64,000 nt of DNA from Cheilinus undulatus. Lineage: Eukaryota; Chordata; Actinopteri; Labriformes; Labridae. The stretch is from the NCBI RefSeq assembly GCF_018320785.1, contig NC_054877.1, positions 33,254,151-33,318,150 on the forward strand, read 5' to 3'. A program made the position numbers and the translations under genes. The stretch's first letter is position 1. Every line of letters begins with the position of its first letter. Below the pieces are notes generated by a model, which worked only from the letters and a program-made list of their open reading frames with translations, was not told the DNA's origin and made no database searches. Shown piece after piece: positions 1 through 13,100 of the stretch.

Positions 1-85
1 GTTTTGTTCACCCTCTATTACACTCTACTGTCCAAGTGTGCCGGGTGCAATAGCTGGGCGTACCCCTGGGCATAACGTTACATTT

Positions 86-1007
86 AACTTAGAGCTAGAA
101 GTTACAGCTGACTTAAAGTTGAACCCTGTGCACCAGCTGGGCTTTAGCTTTGTTTGATGTTTTCTTTATGGTGTTATTTTTACGCCTAGGGTGGAGAAAG
201 CATAACTTCAGTCAACCTTAACCAAGGTATTGTGAAGGAAGACTGACGCCAATGGTCATAAAACATAAGAAACATCATAGCAATGCGCTTTGTTAATGGA
301 TCAATCAATGAAAAGGCATAAAAACGAGAGGCAGAGAGTTGTAAAGTGGACAGTAAGCTGATAGAAAGCTTTGTTTAAGCAGACTAGCTCTGTTTGAATA
401 AACAAAATATCCCCTAAATATGCTATGAGATGTATTGGGAAGAAATGCGTAGCTGTCCTGCAGGTGCTGATTCTCTGAATGTGCACCAGCTTATCCCTTT
501 GAGTTGTCTGTGTCATATGCATTCATTTAAAGAACATAGTGATGGACTGTTTAGTAAATACACATGTGGGTTGCTGATCTAATCATAAAGACCCTGGAAT
601 TTAAGACTCTGGAGCAGGGCAGATGCAAAGGGCATTTTAAACCCTGCAAGAAAGATGCTAGTATTCATCAGACAGCATCTTACTGGTTTATAAGAAGTGT
701 TTTTTTGGCTCCACAAAGAAATTTTGTTTTCTATTCTTTTGGTTGTTTATTTTAATCCTCTGATAATAGTTTGACTGAAATAAGAATGGGAAGGATATGG
801 GTTCCTAGTCTGCTAAAACTGCACTTTTCTATCATCTGACTGTCCATGCTAACTTACAGGTTTCTAGTCCCATAACGGATGACTCTGTCTCCCTAGTCTT
901 CATGACCTTGCATTAATAAAAGTAAATGTGACACACTCAAACAGAGTTTAAGTCCAGCTGGTGCACAGGGTAGAACTTTAAGTCAGTTGTAACTTCTGGC
1001 TCTAAAC
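86..1007. repeat. Long inverted-repeat pair (candidate MITE) in nucleolin intron
   Basis: Two arms of about 70 bases, at 86-157 and 937-1007, are reverse complements of each other at roughly 85 percent identity. Both carry the shared core CCCTGTGCACCAGCTGG. They enclose about 780 bases of AT-rich DNA without a credible reading frame. The layout suggests a non-autonomous DNA transposon or a foldback element, but I could not fix outer ends or a target duplication. The rest of 1-1540 shows no coding exon; it is read as intron of the nucleolin gene whose 5' exons lie before the window. Confidence 0.6.
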
Positions 1008-1540
1008 TGAGTGTGGTGCACTCCCACTATCATTTATAACTAGTGAAAGTTACACAATTTTGCTCTACATTCATCCTTAACCAAAGACTAAGAAGCGTTG
1101 AATACTTGTAGTTGTGTGTATGAAATGTAGAATTACATGTACTTCTTGCTTTAAATTATATTTGTATATAATTATTTTAATGGGGTCCATGCTGCTCTGT
1201 TGGTTGTTAATCAGGACTACAGATGCAGTATTATACCTCAAACTGTCCTACAGGAAACAAGGGATACCAGGGCAAGAAAGGAAGAAGTTATCCTGGTTAG
1301 ATTGTAGAAACACTTCAATGGAAAAGAGAGATTATAATCCTTTATTTTTCCTTTTGTCAACTCTTTTGCATTTTGCAAATACTTTGATTTGATGTTGAGT
1401 TTAGTTTGTAATAACTTCTGTTTGAAGTTAAGAGGTGGGATTAAATATGTGTGCACTCACTTTGTAGTGAAGGCTTACAAAGAGTATTGCTGAAAAACAA
1501 GAGACAGTGAATTAACTCAGGTGATGTTTTTCTGTTGTAG

Positions 1541-4500
1541 AACATATGCACATATAGATGTGGCTTCACAGATGGATCTGACTAAAGCCTTGACATTGGA
1601 TGGGGAAATGGTGCTCAATAAGCCGATGACAGTCACTGAAGCGAAAGTCAAAAGTGAAGACAAGGTGAAAGTGAAAGCGTCTGAGGAGGACAAAAAAGGT
1701 AACGCCACTAAATATGATGAAGTTAGAGAGGATTATACATTGTTTTTTTTTAATCTTTTTATTTTAAGTGAAAAAAGGTGCAGCAGCAATGTTTTTGTCT
1801 TAAAAAGCAAAATACTGTGCTGTTTTTGAATCGTATAGTTTTGGTTGTTCTTTTTTGGTTGAATAGATGTTCATGATGATGTTACATTATCAAGTTTTTT
1901 GTTTAAGTCTGGTGAGATCGACACAATTGATGTTGTTTAATGTGGACTGTCTCTATCTGTAGCCGCCAAAGATGCCAGATCTTTGTTTCTGAAGAACGTC
2001 CCATATAATGCAACAAAAGAGGACATCCTTAAACTCTTCCACAAAGCCGTCAAAGTCAGGTTTCCTGGAGGAGCAGAAAGCCCAAAGACAGGGTAAGATT
2101 TAAAACACCTGTTTTGAATTTACTAAAGCTAGGCACACAAGAAAAGATAACTGTGTAGATTTTGGCCTGATTCCCCCTTTTGACCAAAGTCAGCATTGAA
2201 CCCAGTTATCGGATGTTTCTAAAGATTTTCTTTGTCAGAAATCTTGTTGGGTGGGAGGAACACAGCTTATCAGGCATGGACATTATTGTGACATAGAATG
2301 GAACAATAGCCAATAAGGTAGCAGGGAGGAAGCACAACAAACCCAGCCATGGCAACCATAGTAAAAATGAAACATTAAGTTCAGATGGATGTCAGGAATG
2401 GCAGCCAATTTGTTGATTTGTGACAAAAAAAACAAGTGTTTATACAACTTGTCCTATAAAACATACCACAATCAAACTAACAAGGAAGGGAGCTCAGCTG
2501 AAATTGCTACTTTAATGGATGCAGGCAGCTAGCAGCTCGCCACATTTGTCTCATTTTCTCTAAAGTCACGTTTGACTGCATTTGGAGTTTTGTGAGACGA
2601 GACTCGGGCCATTGGTGAATAAATCTGTCAGTGTGTGGTGTGCTATGTTGGCCGTTATGTTGCACACCAAATCAAGAGGGAAAAAATTAAATAAATTATT
2701 ATATGTCATCATGAATGGGGTCCTTTCACATTGCAAAAAAGATTTGAATTTCAAAAATCTTTTTTGTTCCAAGCTTTAGTCTCTGAGCAAAGGTGCTAAA
2801 AAATGATCAAAACACACATTTACTTCCTGTATGTATTTATTAATTATTTATTTATTATTTAGAGTTGTAGTTTGCTTTTGTTTGTCCTGTTCCTGTTGGC
2901 TGTTGCCGGTAGAATTTCCGTTTTGGAATAGACAAAACCGTTTGAATCTTCGATCTTACATTTTGCGATGCAGAAGTGTTATTTTTTTTTTATTAAAACA
3001 AGGTTTTAACATACACGTATAACTGCTACTTAATTGATTCCTTTATTTTTCACAGCATTGCCTTTGTGGAATTTGAAAATAAAAGCATTGCTGAGAAAGT
3101 TCGTCAGAAGAAACGACTTGTTCAGATCCAAGGTCGGGTTCTTATTGTTGATGCTGTTAGAGCAACAAATAGGCCAAAAGCTACAAAAGACAACAACAGC
3201 AAATCAGAAGGTAAATAACATGAGACGTCACAATGTATTGTGGATTTCTGAACCAAAACTTAAGCCACTGATTTTAAAACATTTTTCATATAGACATCAG
3301 TCAATAAAATCCATTGATGATTGACCTGTATTTGTTTTCCCTGTGCCACCACTGCAGTTCCTCCAAGCAACACACTATTTGTGTACAGTCTGTCATCTAA
3401 TGTAAAGGAGAAACACTTGATGAAAGTCTTCAAGAAGGCTGTTAGTATCAGTGTACCGCAAAGCCAAGGCAAATCAAAAGGGTAAGCACAGGTTCACTAG
3501 TCAGCTTTTTCCCATCAAAAACAGCTGTTTACAACTTGACTAAAGCCTGTTTTTCTTTTCAGATTTGCATTTGTTGAATTTGCGACTGTAGCAGACGCTG
3601 AAAAAGCTTGGAAGTCTTCCAAAAACACAAAGATCTGCAAAAGGCCGGTTAAAGTAAAATTCAGTGAAATGAGAGGGAGGCAAGAGAAGGATGAAGGTTT
3701 GTTTGATCGTTTATGCGTTTTACTTGTGTTTTTTGTCATCAACATGAGTGCATTGATGTTTGATAAGGAAATGTCAATTTCATATATTTCCAAGTTACTT
3801 AAGTTGTTTTCCCTTTTTAGTTGAATCAAAAACTCTGATGGTGATTGGCCTGGCTGAGAAGACGACTGCAGAGACTCTAAAAAGTGCTTTCGATGGTGCT
3901 CTCAGCGCACGAGTTATTCAACATAAAGAGACCAGCGTTTCGAAAAGGTGTGTAACGTCCGTATTAATCCCTTAAATTCTTACAGATGTGTAATGCTGTT
4001 AGAGTTCCACTTAAGGGGTTTTTCATACTGTTTAACTTTAATTCTTCTTTCTCAGGTTTGGTTTTGTGGAATTTGAGAGTGAAGCATGCTCCAAAGCTGT
4101 CAAAGAGGCCATGGAGGACTGTGAGATAGACGGCAGCCAAGTGACTCTGGCTTATGCCAAACCAAAAGGCGACAAAGCTGCCTTGGGTGGCAGACAAAGT
4201 CTATTGGGACATCCTGGTTGTCAGCCTGCAGGTCAGGGAGCTGCCAGAGGAGCAAAGGCCCGAAAAGGAGGTAACACTGAAGTCAAACTGGTTCATGAAA
4301 TGACATTACAACTGCTTTTACTTAAAGGTCCACGGAGTTAAATGATTTAAGACTCCTTTCATCACTATTTCACATTAACAGTGACGTTTGGTTTTAGAGT
4401 GTTTTCTAATCACACTGAGCCACATTCACAAATATTGTGGTGGGCTTTTTTTCTTAAATCTGTCCTTAAGAAGATCTTCAGAAAAATTTGAGGCGAATTC

Positions 4501-7170
4501 ATGAAAATGATCTCGAACTGCTGATTTTTCACACCTGTGATGAATTCCATGTCCCTGTAAGATAGAAGCTTGAGGCTTGGTCAAAATGGCATTTTTAGAC
4601 ACTATGTATAGTAAAAGTGACACCAAAAAGTATTCTTAAGTTAATTTATGCAGTTCTGTGTTTGAAGAAATCCTCAGATGTAAACTTCTATATGCTAGAA
4701 TTTTTAAGTATCAAGCCAGAGCACACTGGTCAAACTGGACCACCTTACAGTAACGTGCAGCTCTCACACTATCCAGTAGTGGAGCTTGCTGGCTAGCCAG
4801 CAAACGACATAAGAATTAAACTTGACTGTACTGTTATTTTTAAGGGTTGTTAAATAACACCTTAATAACTACAGTCTAAAAGCTTGACACAAGAGAGTTA
4901 CAACTTGTTAATCAAACTATTTTATTAAGTCAACAATAGGAAAAAAGTAGCCAGCTGTAATAAGTGAGTGGTTGGCTGACAGCTGGTGCTTATAGAAAGC
5001 CATAAAGTATAAATGTTAGAACATGTAGTATTATGTAGAATGTAGTTTTGGACACAGCCTGAACATTTCTTCTGATAAGCAAAGAAAACCCCTCCAATGC
5101 CCATATAAGAACAAGTCCAAGTCAGGATTGAAAAAATAGATTCACTCTGGGTTGACAAATGTCAGAAAGCCTTTTAGAGTTCTGAAATGAATAAGCTTCT
5201 GTAGTACACTATATTTAACACTGAGTACTATATTTAGTTTTATGAAAGATAAAGGTAAAGCAGACATTTAGAACTCATTAAAAAAAATCTCTGCTGTCAA
5301 GAAATGATGCACACCAGATGGCATGAAATGAAATAGTTTGATCTTAATTCTAAGGGGGGAAGCAGCCAGAAACATGGGGTATTGATCAGATCTCGTAACT
5401 ATTTTACCCTTTTAGGACACATTTATATTGGTCTCAGAGGTCCCCAAAACATTCCTGTGAAGTTTATTGCGAAAAAAACACTGCAGTATTGGATTTTTAC
5501 ATGTCTAAAAACCCCTCTTTTTCAGCCCTGCTCAGAATGAGCCATTTTTGTGTCTGTGGCTTTAAATGTTAGTAAGCTGTCTGGATGGATGTGGCACTCC
5601 TGATGTTACAGACACTTTCATCCAAAGTATAGGACCTAACTGGGATTCGAACCATCAATCTCCCAGAATGTAGTCAACCCACTGAGTGATCCAGCATCTC
5701 AGCTAGTGGTTGAGAGGATAGGTAGATGAGGGTGGAACTTTCCTTCAAGTGGGGGAGGGCAAACCGAACCTGGGACGGGTGCTTACCCCCCATGTGAGGT
5801 CACTAGTGTAAAATCTGAGAACGGCTTGCTTCAGCATACTTTTTCTGAAAGGTGGAGAAAGAGAGGGGGAGAGGGAATGGATTTTTCTGGTACTTGAGGG
5901 GATTGTGGACAGGATAGGGGCACACATTTGTGTTAGAAAAGCCTGAAAAAGTGATTTTTGCATAATATGTCCCCTTTAATAGGATTTGACAGTCATTTTA
6001 TTCTAAAAGTTGCTAATGTTAAACAATGAAAAGTGATAATCAATTAAATACTGTTTAAAAATAAATATTATATAATGATACATACTATAAAAATAAAATA
6101 GTTGTCAGTAAGGGATTTCTTTTTAATATTTATTTGAAAATTGTTACCTGAATGTTCAGATTTGAGGCTTGATTTAATTTCATATTTCAACATTCTGCAG
6201 TTTAAAACTAAATTAGCAAAATTAACATGAAAGGTGACTACATATTATCACATGCCATTCACCATATGTTAATGATAGATGTGCAAAATGAATATAAAAC
6301 ATGAGTACAAATATCCTCTGACATATTAAATGTACATTAGACTGCTTTCAAGTGTTTGTAGATCTTTTGCTTAGTCCCAATGAACACAGACAGTTGGATA
6401 ATATGTACTTCTTGTTTGTAAAGATCCATTTAGCATTTTTCAGCTGAAGTTTTTAGTTTTTGACCATGCCACTCTCGAACTGAACTTAATTTAAGTTACC
6501 GTTCAAAGCTAGCAGCTGCTTTAAATGAACTCTGACAAGCCTGCTTTATTGCCTCATCTGTGAACTAAAGTGCACCCCTTAAATGTAGCAACCAGCTAAC
6601 AATAAGCAATAAAAAGAAAAGTAAGATAAGAGGAGATTAAATATTAGCATTATATAATCAATCAATCATATCATATAATCAAAGTTCATACACAAACATG
6701 AAGTGAATGATGAAGCTGCTTTGTGTTTTGGATGATTGAAAAGGTCCTTGTTTGTAGAACAGCTCTTTAAGTTGATGCTGTTAAAATGCTGAGGGTTTGT
6801 TACCCTGCATAACCGTGTCAGCTTATCTAGCTTTAATTGAACAATTTCCTGTTGTGTTGGCTTTTTTTTAGGAAATGGTTGCCAGTATCCCTGATTAACA
6901 TGTTTTTTGTTTGATATTAAGATGTGGATATTTTCCCTATATGGATTTGATGTTAAGTGATTTTTTTGTTTTTCATTTCTAATTTTTGTCTTTGAATAGG
7001 GTATTATAAACAGCAGTGAATGTTAATACTTCTTTCTTAGTTTGATTTTAAACACAATTGCCATTGATTTTAATGGTCAAGTATATCATTAACATTTCTG
7101 TTTTCTTTCAGGAAAAGGACGAGGACCTCCCACCCCACAAGATGTAAAAGAAATAAAAAATAAAGTTTAA
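1541..7170 (+). CDS. ncl: Nucleolin-like protein, 3' part (half of RRM1, RRM2-RRM4, short tail)
   Basis: Exons: 1541-1698, 1973-2092, 3056-3210, 3358-3481, 3563-3696, 3821-3947, 4056-4270, 7112-7170 (stop TAA). All have AG/GT borders and matching phases. The first exon holds the second half of RRM1, with a degenerate RNP1. RRM2 (RNP1 core IAFVEFE), RRM3 (KGFAFVEF, preceded by a VPQxQGKSKG stretch typical of nucleolin RRM3) and RRM4 (FGFVEFES, then KEAMEDCEIDG) follow in nucleolin order. Nucleolin binds pre-rRNA and G-rich nucleic acid in the nucleolus. The usual glycine-arginine (GAR/RGG) tail is nearly absent: after RRM4 come about 45 residues with few RG pairs, ending KNKV. The acidic N-terminal region lies before the window. 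This may be the main ncl gene or a diverged paralogue. Confidence 0.85.
5405..5979. mobile_element. Dispersed non-autonomous repeat, copy 1
   Basis: The right end reads GCATAATATGTCCCCTTTAA, and a related inverted sequence (TTTTAGGACACATTTA) lies near 5411, suggesting weak terminal inverted repeats. A second copy of the same family lies at 29340-29665 and shares most of the body, including the stretch ending AAAAAGTGATTTTTGCATAATAT. Copy 1 differs by an inserted tRNA-like segment at about 5603-5692. No transposase is encoded. The family was not named with certainty. Confidence 0.6.
5603..5692 (-). mobile_element. tRNA-derived SINE fragment
   Basis: Read on the minus strand it contains GATGGTTCGAATCCCAG, a good RNA polymerase III B box and T-loop. 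Before it is a degenerate A-box region (ACTCAGTGGGTTGACTAC), and after it a GGATGAAAGTGTCTG motif of the kind found in fish SINE 3' parts. It is absent from the sister repeat copy at 29340-29665, so it was inserted into copy 1. It is too degenerate to be a working tRNA gene. Confidence 0.6.
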
Positions 7171-8879
7171 CTTTTGAAAAAAGAGCTAAGAGAATATCTT
7201 GAAATGTATTAGATCTTCTAATGTGTATCAATGTTCAGACTGTTAAATGACTTTTACACTGCAAGGTTGTCAAAAATGTCAATACTTTCATGCTTTTAAA
7301 TACCATGTATAAAAATGATTAGTCTCTGTGAGTTTTGTTATTTTGAAGAGTGTTAAAACTTCAGTAAGCTGAGTGAATGAGAGCACTGTCTAGTTTGTAC
7401 GAATAAGTTGGTAACATTTTGGTACCATAAGATTGTATATGTGTAATTTAGACATTGTGCAGGTGTTTGTCTGTCATGTGAGAAATTTTCAGTATTGATT
7501 TTAAGATGGAGATGGTTATCACTGTGAAAAGTTGTGTTATCTGATTTATTTTAGCAGCACTCTGTGAATACCTCATTAGGGGGGGCCTAATCGCTGACAA
7601 ACAATGCAGCCACATGATACCACTACCCAGAATGCAATGCACTAAAATGACAGTCTACATGAAAAACTAGAAGTCACATTTTCTCCAAAATGCAGAAATC
7701 TAGACTGTTGCTCCAATAAAGCCAATAAGTCTTAACATGCAGGGTTCCTTTTAAATTTGTGCAAACTTTGCAACAACAGTAAAAAACCTCCTTAAAGGAG
7801 CCCCATTGATCAGCTCTTTCTCTCTGCTGCAAAGTTTCACATGCATTATTCCTTTGATCATGTGAATAGTTTGTCAAAAGTCAGCAAAGGAACAAAAGAA
7901 ATACTTGTCGGGTAGCTGAAAAAACTAGAGGAGGTTTAATGCAAAGTTTTTTTGTCCTTTTTGATTTTTTAAAATAATATTTATGTTAACTTCAAAAATA
8001 TAAGGTGATATTTTCTTTTTTTTTGAGTCAGATAATTTGTAACAGCAGGGATGAGCGTTGCTTGGCCACCTGTGAATTTTTCCCAGGGTCCCAACAGACC
8101 CTGAAATCACCGCTGTTCATAACCATCTAAAAATTCCTTACTGGAGCTTTGAAAACAAATAAATACTGACATCGTTTTTCTTGCAGTGGTATTAAAAGTT
8201 AAAAGTATGATTTTACTGGTATGGGTGCAATATAAAAAATTGGTAATATTTAATACTTAGATTTAAGTTTGCAGTGCCCACTTGTGTCAAAAAGTGAAAT
8301 AAAAAAGTGCATCTGCTATTTGCTCCCTTTTGTGGTGCTGTAGGAAGATGCAAGATAATCAAGATTCAGAGGAGTCACTCTATTTAAGACTTATTCCAAG
8401 TTAATAAAAATAAAACACTTTTATAAATTAAGGTGATTAAACACTAATTTAGATAGGCCTACCTATAAATATTGTTTCATTTTTTTTCCCCAAGTTTGTT
8501 CTGCTAAATGCTACAAAGCTAAATATTACATAGTGCACCAAATCAAAGTTGGAATCTGGTTCTCTGACAGCCCTAATAATTTTCATATTTTAAAACTCAT
8601 ATAATCAACGTGTAATTATTTATTTTAGGGATAAAGTTATCTAAAATCTAAACCAGCTGTCTTTTTTAGTTTTTCCTCCTGAAGTTCTGTAATTAATAGC
8701 CTAAATGTTTACCCCAGGACCAACAGAAATCTCAGCCAAGCCACAGTTGACTTTTTGTCTGCCACTGACCTGAAATAACACCAGTCTCACAGCGAGACAA
8801 ACCCCAGCCTGCGACCATTTCAGTGAAATAGTTCATTGTAGTCTAGCACTGTTTCCAGAGCTGCTGGTTTGTCCGTTTG
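7171..8879. other. Nucleolin 3' UTR and intergenic DNA
   Basis: The AATAAA hexamer appears at 7152-7157 and 7159-7164, overlapping the last codons of the nucleolin-like gene, with later AT-rich stretches that could also serve for 3' processing. The rest is AT-rich, and no reading frame here resembles a known protein. A short piece at about 8035-8115 looks repeat-derived but was not classified. The next gene starts at the CpG-containing segment after 8880. Confidence 0.4.
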
Positions 8880-9193
8880 ACGTCCTCTGTCAGGTTGACA
8901 ACTTCACGCACCACGTCGCTACGGCTCTCCCGACTTTTTTACAACTCAGAGCTCAAACACGGTGTCCTTTAATGACCTCACATCCTGTTTTCCCACTTCC
9001 TTCTGAATGGACCGGTTTGGGACGGTCCGGCCTCGGCGCAGCGTGGATCTCTGTTGTTACGGCGCGTGCCTCCAAACAGTCAGATGCATGTGTAACGGCT
9101 GCACGCGACGTCAGGGGAAAGTTTCATCCTACGACGGTTAACTCATCCGACTATGCGACGTGCAAAGCGTTTCTAAAGGCAGAAAAAGCATCG
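8880..9193 (+). promoter_or_regulatory. atp13a3: atp13a3 promoter and non-coding first exon
   Basis: This stretch is rich in CpG dinucleotides (many CG in 8880-9260) in contrast to its AT-rich surroundings, as expected of a CpG-type promoter. A strong donor follows at 9193 (ATCG|GTAAGT). The next exon on the same strand with an acceptor and an in-frame start is at 16438, so this is read as the untranslated first exon. No TATA box is clear. An in-frame ORF at 8972-9214 runs through the donor and is probably not translated. The transcription start was not determined. Confidence 0.6.
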
Positions 9194-10109
9194 GTAAGTC
9201 GCTGCTACGCATGAATTTTGGTTTGTTTGCACGGTTTCTTGTCTTACGCGTCACCAACTTGATTTTAGACGTGATTACGTGACGTTATTCCTCCGTATGA
9301 TCATGCCAGCGGCGACTGAAATAGCTAGCACCTTAAAATAAACAATATTGTTACAGCTTGTGAATCTGTGTTTAAAAAAAGAATCTGTAAGATTTATTTG
9401 GGAACACACTTTACAACCTCAGGAGGATGTTCAAAGTCTGTAAAACTATGCCACCTCTTGGACTTTGTATTATTGTTTTACAGCTTTGTTGTATGTTGTC
9501 TACACTCCTTGGCTACATATCCAATTAGAAAAGAATTAAAACTGCTTGCTAAAGCAAAGTTCTCTTTGCATCACTTACAGCTGTGTGTTTCCTCCGTGTA
9601 GATTTGTGTACACATCTGGATTGTGTAGTTTCACCCCTTTTCTTTGTAAAAATAGTGTCCAGTATCAGAAGTGGTCCTGCTTGAACAGCTAGATTGAATG
9701 TTTGGCTGCTCCAGGACTTGAACATAGTTGTTAAGAAGCCAGTTTTGTGTAAGTCAGCTTATGTTTGGGGTCTTTGTCTAGCTGGAAAATAAATCTCATA
9801 CCAGTACATTTACAGAGCACAGATATATTTCAGTTCTGCTCTAGAGAAGCCTCTCATGGTACTCCTATATGCTGGGAATGATGCTCGCTGTAAACTCCTG
9901 TATTACTTATTTTAAAGCTCCTGTAACGGGTTTCTCATTGACCCCTACCCCTTGTTTTTGATTGCCACCTTCCCCCTCAAAACAGAATTACAAGGGGTAT
10001 AGTTAGATATTCTCTGTATGAACTGGGACGACCTTACAAGTTCCTGATACCTCATTAGCAGTCATGGTTGGCATATGTGAAAGGACAAGATGGCAACACT
10101 GGTCATTCA

Positions 10110-13100
10110 CTATTTGGACAAAAGTATTCGGCCGCCTGACCATTACACCTGCAGGGACTGTAATGACATAGTATTCAACTACATTTAACTTATTTAATAT
10201 AGAGTTGGCTTCCCTTTTCCAACAGCCTTCACTCTTCTTAGAAGGCTGTCCACAAGATTGTGGAGTGTTTTGTGGGAATTTTTGCCCATTCAATCTGTGG
10301 AGCATTTACAAGGTCAGACACTGATGTTGGATGAGAAGGCCTGACTCACAATCTCCTCCCCAGTTTATCCAAAAGGTGCTTGATGGGGTTGAGGTCAGGG
10401 CTTTGTTTCCACAGTTTGAGAACAAAATAAACAATTTAAACTGGGAATCAGTGGTACAATCACATGATTTGAATAATTGCTGCAATATTTTAATGGATTC
10501 ATTAATAAAGACAATAAAAAAATATACAAAACCATTAAAAGCTGGTAAAAAAGGTCCTTCTCTTCCTTGGATTGACCATAACATCCGTCAGCTAATGAAG
10601 AAGAGGGACCTTGCTTTAAAAAAATCTTTGTCCACAAAATTATGTACGGACATTCTGATTTTTAAAGGACTCCGAAACAAAGTTGTTAGTGAACGAAGAA
10701 AAGCAAAGACTACCCATTTCACAAAGCTAATCGTACAGTCAGGGGGGAATAGTTCATCTTTATGGAGACATATCAATAAGCTTACTAAGCGTGAGCCTAA
10801 TCAGAGTAAAAGTGTCATAAGATTAAATTTAAATGGTGTTATTAGCTCTGATAACATGGAAGTTGCAAATGCACTAAATAACTATTTTGTGCTATCAGTG
10901 CAGGAACTGGCAGCAAATTTCCAACCGATAGGTGTGTCAGACATTCCAGTAAAAGACCAGCCAAACTCTTTTGTCATTACACCAACTGATGAGGGCAAAG
11001 TTCAACAAATAATAAAGCAGCTAAATAACTCTAAAGCTAAAGATATATTTGGATTAGATAGTGAATTCTTAAAGAAGCATTCTACTCTTATAAAGCCAAT
11101 AACACACATGATAAATTTATCAATTAATGCAGGAAAATTCCCCCAAATATTCAAACAAGGAGTCATAACACCGATATTTAAATCTGGTGAACCTGACAGA
11201 GCCTGTAACTACAGGTCCATCTCAATCCTTCCTGTGATCTCAAAAATTCTTGAAAAATTAGTGGCAGAGCAACTGATTGACTATCTTGAAAGTAACCAGC
11301 TTCTTCACCCAAAACAGTTTGGTTTTCGATCTGGATACTCAACAGAAATGGCAACGTGCTATCTCACAGAAACTATTAAAAAATCTTTAGATGATGGTAG
11401 AGTTGTTGGAGCAGTATTCTTGGACCTGAAAAAGGCCTTTGATACTGTGAACCACGACATATTCCTCAATAAACTTAAAAAGTTAAATTTCTCCATACAA
11501 GCTCTCAGCTGGTTCAAGTCATATCTGGAATCCAGAATGCAATGTGTCAAGATAAACAGCTCTGTATCATCCTTTCAGAACTGTAATGTGGGTGTTCCCC
11601 AAGGTTCTATTCTGGGACCGCTGCTCTTTTGCCTGTACATAAATGAGCTACCAGACAGCTGCAAAGATGTACATTGCCAAATGTATCATCAAAATCCCCA
11701 CAGCAAGCTGCAGGGTTGCTTAATAGGCAATTGATCAGTGTGTCACAGTGGCTTAAAGACAACTTTTTAACTTTGAACTGTGAGAAAACTGTCTCTATGT
11801 GCTTCTCTCTAAGACAAAAGAAATTCAATGATTTTATAATAAACATTGATCAGACGGAAATAGAGAAAGTAAATGAATTTAAATATCTAGGAGTTGTCCT
11901 GGACTCACAACTAAAATTTGAGGCACATATCAGAAAAGTAACCAAGACCATAAGGACCAACTTGAATTGCTTTCAACTCATAAGATCTTGTTTACCAATA
12001 AAGGCTGCCCAGCTTTACTTACATGCAATGATTTTATCACATTTTTCATATTGTATTACTGTCTGGGGTCAGGCCACTCAATCAGCAATCAAACCACTGC
12101 TGTCCTTGTATAAACAGAGCTTAAAAATACTAGATCAGAAACAGATGAAATGGCACCACTGTAAAGTGCAACAAAAGTATAATTTATTGAGCTTTGAAAA
12201 CTTAATAAATTTCTCATTCATCAAACTGATTTTCAAGTGTGTGAATGATCTTGCTCCACAACTGGTCAGTGAACTGGTTCAAAAGTACTCCAGTAAAGGA
12301 GCCATTACAAGAGGAGCAGTTAGTGGAGACTGTAAACCAGCAAAATGTAAAACAACATTTGGCCAGTCCTCTTTCTCAGTTAAAGGCCCACAGATCTGGA
12401 ATAGTCTCCCATCAGAAGTAACAACACTGACTGACTTCAAAGTATTCAATAAGACGGTAAAACAATGGCTGAAACAAAGGCAAATCTGTGAACACTAAGC
12501 TACATGTTTTAAAAATTTTTATATCATTCAGCTCATTTTACTCCTTTTTATCTTTGTTCTTAGCTGTTTCACCTATTCTCTTAACTGTCATTTTAGTCAT
12601 TCGTCTGCATGTTTATGTCTGGCTTACTGTTGGCTTTTATGTATGTGGCTGCATGTTTATGTTTGTCTTGCTGCTGCTGTTTTTATGCATTTTTTGTAGT
12701 TGTTCATTTATGTCTACTGCTATTGTTAGTCTTTAATGTCCTTTTTATTCTGTTGTATCATATGTGGCATTTCTCAAAAGCCTAACCAGGGACAAGGACT
12801 GTAAATTAGCCATAGCTAGATGTCTTTTATACATTGCATCGGTTGCACTGTAATTAAATGCAGCAATGCTTATGTATTGTCCCTGATAAATAAACGGATA
12901 AATAAATAAATATAGTTCTTGTTTTGTGCACTGGGGCACTGCCATGTTTGAATAGAAAGGGCCTTCCCCAAACTGTTGCCACAGAGTCGGAAGCATAGCA
13001 TTGCTCAAAATGTCTTGGTATGTGGAAGCATTAAGATTGTCCTTCAATGAAGATAAACCCCAAAAACAGCCCCATACCGTTATCCCTCCTTCACCAAACT

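Larger units (their letters stand above)
4271..7111 (+). other. Last intron of the nucleolin-like gene
   Basis: This 2.8-kb intron is much longer than the 80-960 base introns before it. It joins the phase-1 end of the RRM4 exon to the short last exon. In other vertebrates this part of the gene encodes the RGG tail and hosts snoRNAs. I saw neither RGG-type codon runs nor a convincing box C/D pair with a closing stem. It carries one dispersed repeat (5405-5979); the remainder is AT-rich and unremarkable. Confidence 0.6.

Noticed and set aside
5603..5692. Functional tRNA gene on the minus strand.
   Set aside because: Only the B box is good; the acceptor stem and anticodon arm cannot be formed, so it is a SINE fragment.
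1699..7111. Nucleolin introns as hosts of snoRNAs (U20, U23, U82 in mammals); RTGATGA-like motifs near 1876 and 6703.
   Set aside because: No matching D box with a closing stem at suitable distance was found, so no snoRNA is claimed.
8972..9214. 80-codon frame in the atp13a3 first exon.
   Set aside because: It runs through a strong splice donor at 9193, and the P-type ATPase start is at 16457.
12488..12736. 82-codon hydrophobic frame after the LINE.
   Set aside because: It is the T-rich 3' untranslated part of the LINE.
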